From Nitrosomonadales bacterium (GTDB taxonomy: Bacteria; Pseudomonadota; Gammaproteobacteria; Burkholderiales; Nitrosomonadaceae): a stretch of DNA of 10,704 nucleotides. Under the pieces are notes generated by a model. The model worked only from the letters and a program-made list of their open reading frames with translations, had not been told where the DNA came from and did not search any database. The translations under genes and the position numbers were made by a program. The first letter of the stretch is position 1; each line of letters opens with the position of its first letter. Where the stretch lies: contig SPBV01000044.1 in the NCBI GenBank assembly GCA_004525885.1, positions 1 to 10,704 on the forward strand, in the 5' to 3' direction. Below are positions 1-8,010 of the stretch, in pieces.

Positions 1-659
1 AGATTTCTAGTGCTGTCGAGGGCCACGATTTTTCCTTGCTTTAGTATGGCGACACGACTACATAAATCTTCTGCTTCATCTAGATAATGAGTAGTAAGCA
101 CAATCGTATGGCCATCGCGGTTCAGTTGTTTAATAAAACGCCAAAGTGCCTGGCGCAATTCCACATCTACGCCAGCGGTAGGTTCATCTAGTACGATCAC
201 TGGTGGCTTGTGTACCAACGCTTGGGCCACCAATACACGCCGCTTCATGCCTCCCGATAACGTGCGCATATTGGCATTTTCTTTATCCGTAAGGTCTAGA
301 TAATGGATGATTTCGTCTATCCAGGAATCATTGTTTTTTAGGCCATAATACCCAGATTGAATGGAAAGGGTTTCTCGTACTGTGAAAAATGGGTCAAACA
401 CTAACTCTTGTGGCACCACCCCAAGCATGCGACGGGCTTTACGATAGCTAGTCAATACATCGTGCCCCATTATGCTGACGCTACCACTACTAGCTAGCGT
501 CAGCCCCGCAAGCACATTAATTAAAGTAGTCTTGCCGGCGCCATTGGGGCCTAACAAAGCAAAAAAATCACCCACATTAATTTCAAGATCGATACCTGCC
601 AGAGCATCCGCCAGACCGAATCGTTTGTATACTTGCTTGACTTCAATCGCCGGGATCAT
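1..659 (-). CDS. ABC-2 type transporter ATP-binding subunit (YadG/CcmA-like), 3' end outside window
   Basis: This is the cytoplasmic ATPase of a two-component exporter; its permease would be expected next, beyond the left edge. About 219 residues are visible, starting MIPAIEVKQVYKRFG. Walker A (GPNGAGKT) is at about residues 37-44, the Q-loop (VVPQE) at 81-85, the signature LSGGM at 134-138, Walker B/D-loop (IVLDEPTAGVD) at 155-165 and the H-loop in LTTHYLDEAED. The phrase TTHYLDEAEDL is typical of the DrrA/YadG branch. The ATG at 657-659 lacks a clear ribosome binding site, so the start is tentative. It lies 174 bp downstream of the mlaB-like gene. In betaproteobacteria this ATPase-permease pair commonly follows the mla genes. 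The substrate cannot be told from sequence. ATPase identity is firm; the subfamily is likely. Confidence 0.93.
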   Translation of the reverse strand, partial: MIPAIEVKQVYKRFGLADALAGIDLEINVGDFFALLGPNGAGKTTLINVLAGLTLASSGSVSIMGHDVLTSYRKARRMLGVVPQELVFDPFFTVRETLSIQSGYYGLKNNDSWIDEIIHYLDLTDKENANMRTLSGGMKRRVLVAQALVHKPPVIVLDEPTAGVDVELRQALWRFIKQLNRDGHTIVLTTHYLDEAEDLCSRVAILKQGKIVALDSTRN

Positions 660-833
660 TGGGTAAATAAATTGGGAAAAATATTTATTGCAGATTCCGC
701 GTACATCATCCGCTACACGAAAAGTACATTTATCTCATTGCGTGGATAGATATGAAGGCTGTAACTAGCTGAAAATATGCCGTATAGAAATGCTTACTTC
801 CCTATGGTTATACACACCCTCATATATTAATTG
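660..833. other. Intergenic gap between mlaB-like gene and ABC ATPase gene
   Basis: This 174-bp AT-rich stretch is the largest gap between neighbouring genes of the left block. I see no convincing terminator hairpin, promoter pair or small gene in it. The ABC ATPase gene could have its own promoter here or be read through from mla. Confidence 0.4.
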
Positions 834-1115
834 TTATGCAAGTGGAATCAATTCAGTAACACCATACAATTGAGCGAGGTTTTTCAAATTTTTCGGCATA
901 TTAGAAAAATACAGTTTCTGATTCTGTTCATGTGCTTTCCGCTGCCATTCCAATAACATACTAACAGCCGACGAATCCACTGCAGTTACTTGCGCCAGGT
1001 CAATAACCAAATCAGTCTGATCAAACAAATCGATACCCTGTTCAATGATTGCTACGACATTACCTATGGTTATCGGTCCCTGAACGCACAGCTTATCTCC
1101 ATCGCGTAAAACCAT
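834..1115 (-). CDS. mlaB: STAS-domain protein, MlaB-like subunit of the Mla phospholipid transporter
   Basis: A 93-residue single-domain STAS protein. In the MlaFEDB complex the STAS subunit binds the ATPase MlaF in the cytoplasm and supports assembly and activity. The sequence shows the anti-sigma-antagonist-like fold pattern: a beta strand (DKLCVQG), a helix, a core strand (LVIDLAQVTAVD) and the conserved loop and helix DSSAVSMLLEW at residues 47-57, where STAS proteins carry their conserved Ser/Thr. There is no signal peptide or membrane segment. The ATG follows the mlaC stop (TGA at 1117-1119) with a single base between, indicating translational coupling. Assignment as MlaB rests on the STAS motif together with its position right after mlaC; low sequence conservation is normal for this subunit. 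Confidence 0.85.
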   Translation of the reverse strand: MVLRDGDKLCVQGPITIGNVVAIIEQGIDLFDQTDLVIDLAQVTAVDSSAVSMLLEWQRKAHEQNQKLYFSNMPKNLKNLAQLYGVTELIPLA

Positions 1116-1116
1116 C

Positions 1117-1773
1117 TCACGCTGTCTTGAATTGTCTAGCTAGAACGGCACTTTTTTCTTCTTCCTCTTTGTCTTTCGCGTCTAGGGTACGATTTTTCTT
1201 ATCCAGCGCTTCAATCAATCCCTCGACCCCGCCCGAGCGAATCTTGGAACCGAAAGAACCACGGTAATTAATGACCAAGCTTACCCCCGCCACTACTACA
1301 TCGTACACCTTCCAACCATTACTAGTTTTTTGCATACTATAGTTGATAGGTACAGGTTGTCCGTGAGATTGGATCACCTCAGTTTTTACCGTAACGTCAG
1401 TTTCTCCTGCTATATTTTTAAGCGGGGTTACCTTTATAGTATGGTCGCTATACACTGCCAAGGCTTTATAGTAGGTACGTACCAGCAAAGTACGAAACTT
1501 GTTCTCCAAGTCCCTCTGCTGCTGGGGTGTAGCCTTAGACCAATTCTTGCCCATGGCAAGCTGGGTCATGCGAGTAAAATTAAAATGAGGCAATATCTTT
1601 GTTTCAACCAGATCAAGAAGCGCGGCCTTATTCTGCGTATTCTGCTTGATAATTGAGAGAACCTCTTGCGCGGTATTATCCACCAATGTATCGGGACTAG
1701 TTTCATCCGCCCACGTGGTGGGTGCCAATAAAAATGTAGACAACAGTACAGCTATCCCAAAATATGTTTTCAT
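1117..1773 (-). CDS. mlaC: MlaC family periplasmic phospholipid-binding protein (Ttg2D)
   Basis: A 218-residue soluble carrier that shuttles phospholipid through the periplasm between the outer-membrane MlaA complex and the inner-membrane MlaFEDB complex. An N-terminal signal peptide (MKTYFGIAVLLSTFLLAPTTWA, cut about residue 22 before DETSPD) fits periplasmic export. The mature part has the Tol_Tol_Ttg2 family pattern: KILPHFNFTRMTQLAMGKNW, then a region starting FRTLLVRTYYKAL, then NGWKVYDVVVAGVSLVINYR. Length matches the family. A GAGAAGGG ribosome binding site lies just upstream of the ATG. The highly charged C-terminal tail (KDKEEEEKSAVLARQ) extends beyond the domain core. It sits 76 bp after mlaD and is directly followed by the mlaB-like gene. 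Confidence 0.93.
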   Translation of the reverse strand: MKTYFGIAVLLSTFLLAPTTWADETSPDTLVDNTAQEVLSIIKQNTQNKAALLDLVETKILPHFNFTRMTQLAMGKNWSKATPQQQRDLENKFRTLLVRTYYKALAVYSDHTIKVTPLKNIAGETDVTVKTEVIQSHGQPVPINYSMQKTSNGWKVYDVVVAGVSLVINYRGSFGSKIRSGGVEGLIEALDKKNRTLDAKDKEEEEKSAVLARQFKTA

Positions 1774-1844
1774 AAACCCTTCTCACTAAAATTAACTACG
1801 CTTTTACAAAAAGACCCAGCTCAGGCACGGATCAACGACGCAAC

Positions 1845-1859
1845 TAGATTTATAATCTA
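1845..1859 (-). repeat. Small inverted repeat at the mlaD stop codon
   Basis: TAGATT and AATCTA are separated by TAT, a 6-bp stem that includes the mlaD TAA stop. No T-tract follows on the coding strand, so it is not a typical intrinsic terminator. It could mildly affect the mlaD-to-mlaC part of the transcript, or be chance in AT-rich DNA. Confidence 0.3.
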
Positions 1860-2341
1860 CTATCATCCTCGCCATCACCATCACTATTTTCTGATGCCTT
1901 ATCAAACAAGAACCTTCCTATCATATCCTCTAGTACTAGAGCTGAATTTGTTTTCATGATCTTGTCGCCACTCTTCAACATGCCCTCATCGCCACCTGCA
2001 GCTAAACCAACATATTGCTCGCCCAAAAGCCCTGAAGTAAGAATACTTGCAAAAGTATCCTTGGGGAATTGATAACGGTTGTCCATATTCATGGTTACAG
2101 CGGCATCAAACGACTTCATACTAAATTGGATATCCGTCACACGTCCCACTACTACACCGGCACTTTTCACCGGCGCACGAATTTTCAGGCCACCAATATT
2201 TTCAAAATTCCCTACTAAAGTATAGCTTTTTGCCTCATTGTAGGTACCCAAATTCCCTACTTTTAGCGCTAGTATTAATAATGCGCCAACCCCTGCAATA
2301 ACAAACAAGCCCACCCATAAGTCCATTGTCGCTCGCTGCAT
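1850..2341 (-). CDS. mlaD: MlaD family MCE-domain lipid-binding protein
   Basis: A 163-residue, single-pass inner-membrane protein whose periplasmic MCE domain forms the hexameric ring of the Mla complex and hands lipid to or from MlaC. Residues about 8-27 (LWVGLFVIAGVGALLILALK) form the N-terminal membrane anchor. The MCE domain follows at about 38-115: YTLVGNFENIGGLKIRAPVK, then SAGVVVGRVTDI, then the conserved end region LTSGLLGEQYVGL. The C-terminus (FLFDKASENSDGDGEDDSRL) is short and acidic. Its ATG overlaps the mlaE stop by one base (TGATG), so the two are translationally coupled. Length and layout match typical MlaD. Confidence 0.95.
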   Translation of the reverse strand: MQRATMDLWVGLFVIAGVGALLILALKVGNLGTYNEAKSYTLVGNFENIGGLKIRAPVKSAGVVVGRVTDIQFSMKSFDAAVTMNMDNRYQFPKDTFASILTSGLLGEQYVGLAAGGDEGMLKSGDKIMKTNSALVLEDMIGRFLFDKASENSDGDGEDDSRL

Positions 2342-3138
2342 CAGCCTACTCCTCTAAACATGAATGCGGTCAAGACAAAATCTAACCCTAATATCACAAG
2401 CGCTGAAGTTACCACGGTACGAGTAGTTGCACCGGATACGCCCTCTGCTGTTGGCTGCGCATCATAACCCTCAAAAACTGCAATTGCTGTTATAGCTACA
2501 CCAAAAACACAAGTTTTAATAATGCCGTTGACTATATCAAACCTAAAATCCACCATACTTTGCATTTGTGACCAAAATGAACCCTCATCCACACCGATTA
2601 GTACTACTGCAACCAAGTATCCGCCAAATACGCCCATCGTAGAAAACATTGCCGCCAAGAGAGGCATCGAAATCACTCCGGCCCAAAACCGTGGCGCAAC
2701 CACCCTTGCAACTGGATCCACCGCCATCATCCCCATCGCCTCTAGCTGCTCAGTAGCTTTCATTAATCCAATTTCTGCTGTTATGGCAGAACCCGCACGA
2801 CTGGCAAACAATAATGCGGCTACAACCGGCCCCAACTCTCGTACCAAGGATAATGCTACTAGTGTACCCACGGCCGTTTCTGCGCCGTATTTCTGCAATG
2901 TTTCATAACCTTGTAATCCAAGCACCATCCCAACAAACAGTCCAGACACCAGGATTATGACCATCGTTAGCACCCCGGTGAAATAAAGCTCCCGGATGAT
3001 CAGACTAAAACGCCGTATGCTGGCGCCCGATTTCAATAGCGTCAACGTAAAGAAACGAGCCGCATAGCCTAGTCGCCAAACGCTGTCTATCACTCGATGA
3101 CCAACACCTTGGATGCCAATAACAATACGTCTAGGCAA
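2341..3138 (-). CDS. mlaE: MlaE family ABC transporter permease
   Basis: A 265-residue multi-spanning inner-membrane permease of the MlaFEDB phospholipid transporter, energised by MlaF. Family hallmarks are visible: an N-terminal amphipathic stretch, a hydrophobic segment with SGLFVGMVLGLQGYETLQKY, the very conserved LVRELGPVVAALLFASR, the cytoplasmic turn EIGLMKATEQLEAMGM, then PRFWAGVISMPLLAAMFSTM and a C-terminal membrane hairpin. The start codon lies inside the end of mlaF (8-base overlap) and the stop overlaps the mlaD start, so the three genes form one tightly coupled transcription unit. Nothing in the sequence is unusual for the family. Confidence 0.96.
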   Translation of the reverse strand: MPRRIVIGIQGVGHRVIDSVWRLGYAARFFTLTLLKSGASIRRFSLIIRELYFTGVLTMVIILVSGLFVGMVLGLQGYETLQKYGAETAVGTLVALSLVRELGPVVAALLFASRAGSAITAEIGLMKATEQLEAMGMMAVDPVARVVAPRFWAGVISMPLLAAMFSTMGVFGGYLVAVVLIGVDEGSFWSQMQSMVDFRFDIVNGIIKTCVFGVAITAIAVFEGYDAQPTAEGVSGATTRTVVTSALVILGLDFVLTAFMFRGVG

Positions 3139-3943
3139 CGCTACTCTCCAAATTCAAATCGGTTGCATATGTCTCTGCGGGATAATGAAACGGAACTGGG
3201 CCATTGACCTCACTATGCACAAACTGATGCACGAAGGGCGAAGCAGACTCCCTCACCTCTGCTGGCGTACCATGTGCAGTTATTACTCCCTCAGAAATAA
3301 AATAAACATAGTCTACAATTTTCAACGACTCATGCACATCGTGCGTCACTAGAATTGAGGTCATACCCAATGCTTCTGTCAGGCGCCGAATCAGATTCCC
3401 AATGACACTCAGAGAAATAGGATCGAGTCCTGCAAATGGCTCGTCGAACATGATAAGCATCGGGTCAAGTGCAATCGAGCGAGCCAGAGCTATCCGTCGA
3501 GCCATGCCACCCGATAGCTCTGCTGGCATTAAATTATGCGCGCCGCGCAAACCAACTGAATGTAGCTTCATAAGCACCAGATCGCGAATCACAGATTCCG
3601 GCAGATTAGTATGTTCCCTCATCTGGAATGCCACGTTGTCAAATACCGATAAATCTGTGAATAATGCGCCAAATTGAAACAGCATGCTCATTTTTCTACG
3701 CAGCAAAAATAGCTCATTTCTGCTGAGTTCATGCACTACTTGACTGTCAACTTTGACGTGGCCAGAGGACGGAGTTACCGCACCCCCGATCAAACGCAAC
3801 AATGTAGTCTTACCGCAACCACTGCTCCCCATAATAGCAATAACCTTGCCGCGTGGCATGGTCATATTTATACCCTTAAGGATAGCGCGCTCGTCGTAGG
3901 AAAAATTTAAATCTTTGATTTCGACTAAGGCTTTGGTTGTCAT
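3131..3943 (-). CDS. mlaF: MlaF family ATP-binding protein
   Basis: A 270-residue ABC ATPase that drives the Mla phospholipid transporter from the cytoplasmic side. Walker A (GSSGCGKT) is at 39-46, the Q-loop glutamine at 90 in LFQFGALFTDLSVFDNVAF, the signature LSGGM at 143-147, Walker B (LIMFDEP) at 163-169 and the H-loop histidine (VTHD) at about 201. The Q-loop region GALFTDLSVFDNVAFQMREH is characteristic of MlaF/Ttg2A rather than other importers. It is the first gene of the mla block. The 149-bp gap upstream separates it from the DUF3426 gene and may hold the operon promoter, but I cannot point to a convincing -35/-10 pair. Confidence 0.96.
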   Translation of the reverse strand: MTTKALVEIKDLNFSYDERAILKGINMTMPRGKVIAIMGSSGCGKTTLLRLIGGAVTPSSGHVKVDSQVVHELSRNELFLLRRKMSMLFQFGALFTDLSVFDNVAFQMREHTNLPESVIRDLVLMKLHSVGLRGAHNLMPAELSGGMARRIALARSIALDPMLIMFDEPFAGLDPISLSVIGNLIRRLTEALGMTSILVTHDVHESLKIVDYVYFISEGVITAHGTPAEVRESASPFVHQFVHSEVNGPVPFHYPAETYATDLNLESSVA

Positions 3944-4092
3944 GCTTTTAAGAAGGCCGATACTCTATTTGACAGGTTCTTTATTAACCTGGCCATTTAT
4001 TAAGTACTGACTAATAATTAATGAGTTTATTGCTTAATGCCAATATCGTCCCGAGATATGTGTCGGTAATTAATAGGCATTGTACTAGGGGG
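3944..4092. other. Intergenic region upstream of mlaF with two inverted repeats
   Basis: This gap separates the stop of the DUF3426 gene from the mlaF start. It contains CAGGTT(3973-3978)/AACCTG(3986-3991), a 6-bp stem with a 7-base loop close to mlaF. It also has a nested structure further upstream: AATGCC(4036-4041)/GGCATT(4076-4081) enclosing ATATC(4043-4047)/GATAT(4055-4059). Neither is followed by a T-tract on the minus strand. They may be a weak terminator for the upstream genes or an operator for mla; the sequence does not decide. Confidence 0.35.
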
Positions 4093-4899
4093 TTAAGGGT
4101 AAAGCAAAAGCAACCGGTATCCAGCTGCATTTAAATCGCCACTATCAATTTTTAACGTTATGCTAATTTCGTTATTGGGCCCAATAACCTTAGAAAGATG
4201 GCTGTTTTCTTCAAGATACTCGCCGGGGGTAAAAATGCGGCTTGCAAGGGCTCGGTTTTGGATATCGGTGAGAGTGAGTTCAAGCGCGGGTAATGCTTGA
4301 GAGGAAGTAGCTTGATTACGCACAATTGCTGTTAGCTGAGTAGCCTCAGGTTGTTGTGTTGCTCCCATCTGCATGTCTGATGACTCAATGCTCAAAAACT
4401 CCGCTTGTTGTGATAACGGAAGCTTACAATTTAAAATTTCGCAGTATTGTTCCAGATATGGCCTGATATCGGGCGCGAACACAGAAAGTTCCGCGCGGTA
4501 TAGGTAGATAACCTGCCCCGAAAGAATAACCAAAAGAAATATACTAATAAGCCCCCATAAACGTGAGGGCCTAGGTGACTGCTTGGCATCGAAAGTGTAG
4601 GCTTCCTGCTCTGCATTTGCCACATCTGATGTTTCCGAAATTAACTCTTTCTTAGCTGGCTTCTCTGTGGCCGTCGACTTTGGTGTGTCATTTTGTATAT
4701 CTTTTTTTGTCCCCTCGATTTCACTTGAGCCCTGTAAGGATTTATCAGTTCCTAACTCCTGTATTGTGGCGAGATCAGTAAAACTATTGAAAATTTGGGA
4801 ACAATGCCCACAACGTACGTTACCCTCTTGCATCTGCAAATGCTGTGGGGTCACTCTAAAGACAGATGCACAATTAGGGCAACGAGTTACCAACGCCAT
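4093..4899 (-). CDS. Zinc-ribbon (MJ0042-type) DUF3426 membrane protein
   Basis: A 268-residue protein of unknown function. An N-terminal zinc ribbon has CPNC at residues 7-10 and CGHC at 30-33, with the MJ0042-type spacing. A long polar, low-complexity linker follows (about 45-110, rich in K, T, S, E). A single membrane helix lies at about 114-134 (LWGLISIFLLVILSGQVIYLY). The DUF3426 domain follows at 141-268, recognisable by YCEILNCKLPL near its start and by the end region LELTLTDIQNRALASRIFTP and GYRLLLLYP. The zinc ribbon would face the cytoplasm and DUF3426 the periplasm. It lies 21 bp downstream of prmA, the usual betaproteobacterial neighbour, so it is probably co-transcribed. Its role cannot be inferred beyond a membrane-tethered adaptor. 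Confidence 0.9.
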   Translation of the reverse strand: MALVTRCPNCASVFRVTPQHLQMQEGNVRCGHCSQIFNSFTDLATIQELGTDKSLQGSSEIEGTKKDIQNDTPKSTATEKPAKKELISETSDVANAEQEAYTFDAKQSPRPSRLWGLISIFLLVILSGQVIYLYRAELSVFAPDIRPYLEQYCEILNCKLPLSQQAEFLSIESSDMQMGATQQPEATQLTAIVRNQATSSQALPALELTLTDIQNRALASRIFTPGEYLEENSHLSKVIGPNNEISITLKIDSGDLNAAGYRLLLLYP

Positions 4900-4920
4900 A
4901 GTATTAGTTTTCCAATAATC

Positions 4921-5838
4921 TTACTTTCTTGTTCCTATTAGTAACGCCCAGCCTTCCTGCTCTCCTGCAAGGCGCATCCTAAACCATTGCTGGTAGGCCC
5001 GTTCTACTTCTTTTACTTGTTCCCTGAGTATGCCAGAAAGCACGATGCGCCCATTATTTCGACTAGCACGCATCAGTATGGGAGCAAGCATGATCAGGGG
5101 ATTAGCAAGTATATTAGCAACAACTACATCCGCCCACCCATCTGTTGTCTGGTCTACCTTAGACATATGGTTAGCTGTATAAAATACTGCTTTCTTTTGA
5201 TCACATTGATTACGCTTAGCGTTTGCGAGACTTGTTTCAACCGCACGAGGGTCTATATCAATCCCTACCACATGTTCCGCCCCCAACTTTAGTGCAGCAA
5301 TAGCTAGTATGCCGGATCCGCATCCATAATCGAGAACATTTTCGCCACCTTGTAATTTTTCGTCAAGCCAAGCAAGACATAGTTGGGTAGTTGGGTGACT
5401 ACCCGTGCCAAAAGCTAGTCCGGGGTCAAGCATTAGATTAATGGCTGTAGGGTCAGGCGCTTGATGCCAACTAGGGACTATCCATAACCTTGATGATATT
5501 TGAATGGGCCCAAATTGCGACTGAGTGAGACGCACCCAGTCTTGATCTTCAACTTTCTTTATACGATAGGTAGGCAAAGATGGTAACTGGACGCTTTGTG
5601 CCGCAGTTTGCATGATTATGGATGCATCCACAGCTTCTTCAAACAGAGCCGATATTTCTACCTTGGACCAGATCTTTTTTGGGGATTCATCAAATTGTTC
5701 AAATAAGAACTGCTCGTGTGGGGTTCCGGTAGTGGCATCGTGAATGTCTACTGACAAGGCCCCAAGTTCTATTAATACGTCACTCAATGCTTCGGTATGA
5801 GTGGCGCTAGTCTCAATGGTGAGCACGGTCCAATACAT
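4921..5838 (-). CDS. prmA: Ribosomal protein L11 methyltransferase
   Basis: A 305-residue cytoplasmic enzyme that uses S-adenosylmethionine to methylate ribosomal protein L11. The N-terminal substrate-recognition domain (about 1-95, starting MYWTVLTIETSATHTEALSD) is followed by the catalytic Rossmann domain. Family signatures are the segment DPGLAFGTGSHPTT (138-151), SAM motif I VLDYGCGSG (168-176), the acidic strand end VVGIDIDPRAV (190-200) and the catalytic-loop motif NILANPL (242-248). Length fits the family. It lies 123 bp downstream of accC and 21 bp upstream of the DUF3426 gene. Nothing is missing or odd. Confidence 0.97.
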   Translation of the reverse strand: MYWTVLTIETSATHTEALSDVLIELGALSVDIHDATTGTPHEQFLFEQFDESPKKIWSKVEISALFEEAVDASIIMQTAAQSVQLPSLPTYRIKKVEDQDWVRLTQSQFGPIQISSRLWIVPSWHQAPDPTAINLMLDPGLAFGTGSHPTTQLCLAWLDEKLQGGENVLDYGCGSGILAIAALKLGAEHVVGIDIDPRAVETSLANAKRNQCDQKKAVFYTANHMSKVDQTTDGWADVVVANILANPLIMLAPILMRASRNNGRIVLSGILREQVKEVERAYQQWFRMRLAGEQEGWALLIGTRK

Positions 5839-5860
5839 ATTTAAAGCATGGATGAAATCT

Positions 5861-5872
5861 GTTTAGCTAAAC
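5861..5872. repeat. Perfect 12-bp palindrome between accC and prmA
   Basis: GTTTAGCTAAAC reads identically on both strands and lies in the 123-bp gap upstream of prmA, 23 bases before its start codon. It has no loop, so it is more like a dimeric protein-binding site than an RNA hairpin. A regulator cannot be named from the sequence. Confidence 0.35.
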
Positions 5873-5961
5873 CATACCTACTTAACATATGCTCTATATC
5901 GCGTTTATTTTGTTTGTACCTGTAGGCGCCCAAACAGTATGTTGCATAGAGTGATCAATTT

Positions 5962-7317
5962 CTACCCTTGCTTGTTGTGTTGCGCAAGCATTTGCTCGAG
6001 ATAATGAATGGTTGAACCACCACGCAAATACGCCGCGTCATACAATAAATCAAGATGTAATGGAATATTGGTCAAAATCCCCTCAACCACCATTTCTGAT
6101 AGTGCAATTCGCATACGAGCAATGGCCTGGTCACGATTATCGCCATAGGCGATAACTTTGCCGATTAAAGAATCATAATGAGGCGGTACCGTGTAATTAT
6201 GATAAACATGGGAGTCAACACGAATGCCGGGGCCGCCTGGTGCATGATACTGAGTAATTTTGCCAGCGCATGGAATAAACTTATAAGGATCTTCGGCATT
6301 AATTCGACACTCGATAGCATGCCCTTTATGCACGATATCTTTTTGCCGAATGGTAAGTTTTTCTCCTGCTGCAACACGAATTTGTTGTTGTACCAAATCA
6401 ATCCCGGTAACTGCTTCAGTAATCGTATGCTCTACCTGCAGACGCGTGTTCATTTCAATGAAATAAAATTCTTTATTCTCAAACAAGAATTCGAACGTAC
6501 CTACACCACGATAACCAATGCGACGACAAGCATCGACACAACGGGAACCTATTTTATCGCGCATCTTTGGAGGAAGGCCAGGAGCCGGCGCCTCCTCAAT
6601 GATTTTCTGATTACGTCGCTGCACCGAACAATCTCTTTCCCCTAAATGGACAACATTGCGGTGCTCATCAGCTAAAACCTGAAATTCGATGTGCCGTGGG
6701 TTTTCCATAAATTTTTCTGCATAAACCATGGGGTTGCCAAAAGCCGCCTGTGCTTCGATCCGAGTCATGATGACCGCATTCGATAGCGCCGCTTCAGTGT
6801 GAACCACCCTCATTCCACGCCCACCACCGCCACCAGCTGCTTTAATCATTACTGGATAACCAATGGCACGCATAATTTCTTTAATCTCCTCAAGAGATTC
6901 TGGCAATGCTCCATCGGGACCAGGAACACAAGGAACGCCAGCTTTTTTCATAGCATTTTTAGCGTTAACCTTATCACCCATTAGTCGAATGGTTTCAGGA
7001 CGTGGGCCGATAAAGACAAATCCACTTCTTTCAACCCGCTCAGCAAAATCCGCATTCTCTGCAAGAAATCCGTAGCCAGGATGAATGGCTTCAGAATCTG
7101 TTACTTCTGCTGCGCTGATAATTGCAGGAATATTAAGATAACTCTGATTTGAGGGTGCGGGCCCGATGCAAACAGACTCATCGGCGAGTTTTACATATTT
7201 TGCTTTTGCATCTGCCTCAGAATGCACTGCAACAGTTTTGATGCCCATCTCCCGGCAAGCGCGCTGAATTCGCAAAGCTATCTCGCCACGATTGGCTATA
7301 AGTATTTTTTCAAACAT
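5962..7317 (-). CDS. accC: Biotin carboxylase subunit of acetyl-CoA carboxylase
   Basis: A 451-residue ATP-grasp enzyme that carboxylates biotin on AccB using ATP and bicarbonate, the first half-reaction of malonyl-CoA synthesis for fatty acids. The N-terminal domain starts MFEKILIANRGEIALRI, and the glycine-rich ATP loop KAAGGGGGRGMR is at 159-170. By eye, residue numbers match Escherichia coli AccC at known functional sites: K116, K159, H209, E211, K238, E276, E288, N290, R292, E296 and R338. The RDCSVQRRNQK and EMNTRLQVEHTITE motifs are intact. It lies 87 bp downstream of accB, the usual partner. No strong ribosome binding site is seen before the ATG, but the N-terminus matches the family precisely. 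Confidence 0.98.
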   Translation of the reverse strand: MFEKILIANRGEIALRIQRACREMGIKTVAVHSEADAKAKYVKLADESVCIGPAPSNQSYLNIPAIISAAEVTDSEAIHPGYGFLAENADFAERVERSGFVFIGPRPETIRLMGDKVNAKNAMKKAGVPCVPGPDGALPESLEEIKEIMRAIGYPVMIKAAGGGGGRGMRVVHTEAALSNAVIMTRIEAQAAFGNPMVYAEKFMENPRHIEFQVLADEHRNVVHLGERDCSVQRRNQKIIEEAPAPGLPPKMRDKIGSRCVDACRRIGYRGVGTFEFLFENKEFYFIEMNTRLQVEHTITEAVTGIDLVQQQIRVAAGEKLTIRQKDIVHKGHAIECRINAEDPYKFIPCAGKITQYHAPGGPGIRVDSHVYHNYTVPPHYDSLIGKVIAYGDNRDQAIARMRIALSEMVVEGILTNIPLHLDLLYDAAYLRGGSTIHYLEQMLAQHNKQG

Positions 7318-7404
7318 ATTTATCTAGGTCGACTCTATTTTGAATAACGAGCATATGAAGCGCCCTTCAACCCGGTAACTCCCAAAGAAATGATTAAGTG
7401 ATAA

Positions 7405-7848
7405 TCATTCGATCACGAATAACGACTCACCATATTCCACAGGCTGACCATTCTCAATCAAAATTGCTTTGATAGTGCCATCCTTGTCCGATTCAATTTC
7501 GTTAAGAAGTTTCATCGCTTCAATAATACACAAAGTATCGCCAACCTTAACCGTTTGTCCCACCTCCACAAATGGGTTGCTGCCTGGAGCAGATGTACGG
7601 TAGAAAGTTCCCACCATAGGCGATTTCACTATATGGCCCATTGGTAGATCCTCTGCAGGTTCGGACAAAGTTTTGGTTTCTGGCGTAGCTGCTGCTAATG
7701 CCACGGATGCTGGCGCACCAGCAAAAGCCGGCACTCCAACTCCAGACTTGCTGATACGAACTTTTTCCTCTCCTTCAGTGATCTCCAATTCGGAGATACT
7801 TGATTCTTCAACCAGATCAATTAATTTTTTAAGTTTCCTTAGATCCAT
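7405..7848 (-). CDS. accB: Biotin carboxyl carrier protein of acetyl-CoA carboxylase
   Basis: A 147-residue carrier whose lysine-linked biotin moves carboxyl groups from AccC to the carboxyltransferase. The N-terminal part (MDLRKLKKLIDLVEESSISE) is the usual AccB start. An Ala/Pro-rich flexible linker spans about 37-66 (VGVPAFAGAPASVALAAATP). The C-terminal biotinyl domain (about 72-147) contains SPMVGTFYRT and the biotin site CIIEAMKLLNEIE with K113 as attachment residue; here the motif is AMKL instead of the commoner AMKM, a known tolerated variant. An AGGAGGG ribosome binding site lies 5 bases before the ATG. The gene lies between aroQ and accC. Confidence 0.97.
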   Translation of the reverse strand: MDLRKLKKLIDLVEESSISELEITEGEEKVRISKSGVGVPAFAGAPASVALAAATPETKTLSEPAEDLPMGHIVKSPMVGTFYRTSAPGSNPFVEVGQTVKVGDTLCIIEAMKLLNEIESDKDGTIKAILIENGQPVEYGESLFVIE

Positions 7849-7852
7849 AATA

Positions 7853-7865
7853 GCCCTCCTAGGGC
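7853..7865 (-). promoter_or_regulatory. accB ribosome binding site inside a tiny hairpin
   Basis: On the minus strand GCCCT-AGG-AGGGC forms a 5-bp GC-rich inverted repeat with a 3-base centre. It contains the whole AGGAGGG Shine-Dalgarno sequence of accB. Folding would hide the site, so it could tune accB translation, but a 3-base loop is tight and the arrangement may be chance. Confidence 0.4.
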
Positions 7866-8010
7866 GTTATCCCATTTAAGGTACTCATGTACATTTTTAT
7901 AACTATTGTATGTTGCGTGCTTTCCCTATTTCGTTCTGAAGCTTCTCTTCCTCGGATTGTAGGTACTTAAATACTTATGTGTTTTAAATGCACTTAATAT
8001 AGAACCCTAA

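Noticed and set aside
1330..1656. 108-codon plus-strand frame inside mlaC
   Set aside because: It is antisense to mlaC, with no ribosome binding site or recognisable domain.
6178..6645. 155-codon plus-strand frame inside accC
   Set aside because: It is antisense to a fully conserved biotin carboxylase and is explained by that gene's codon pattern.
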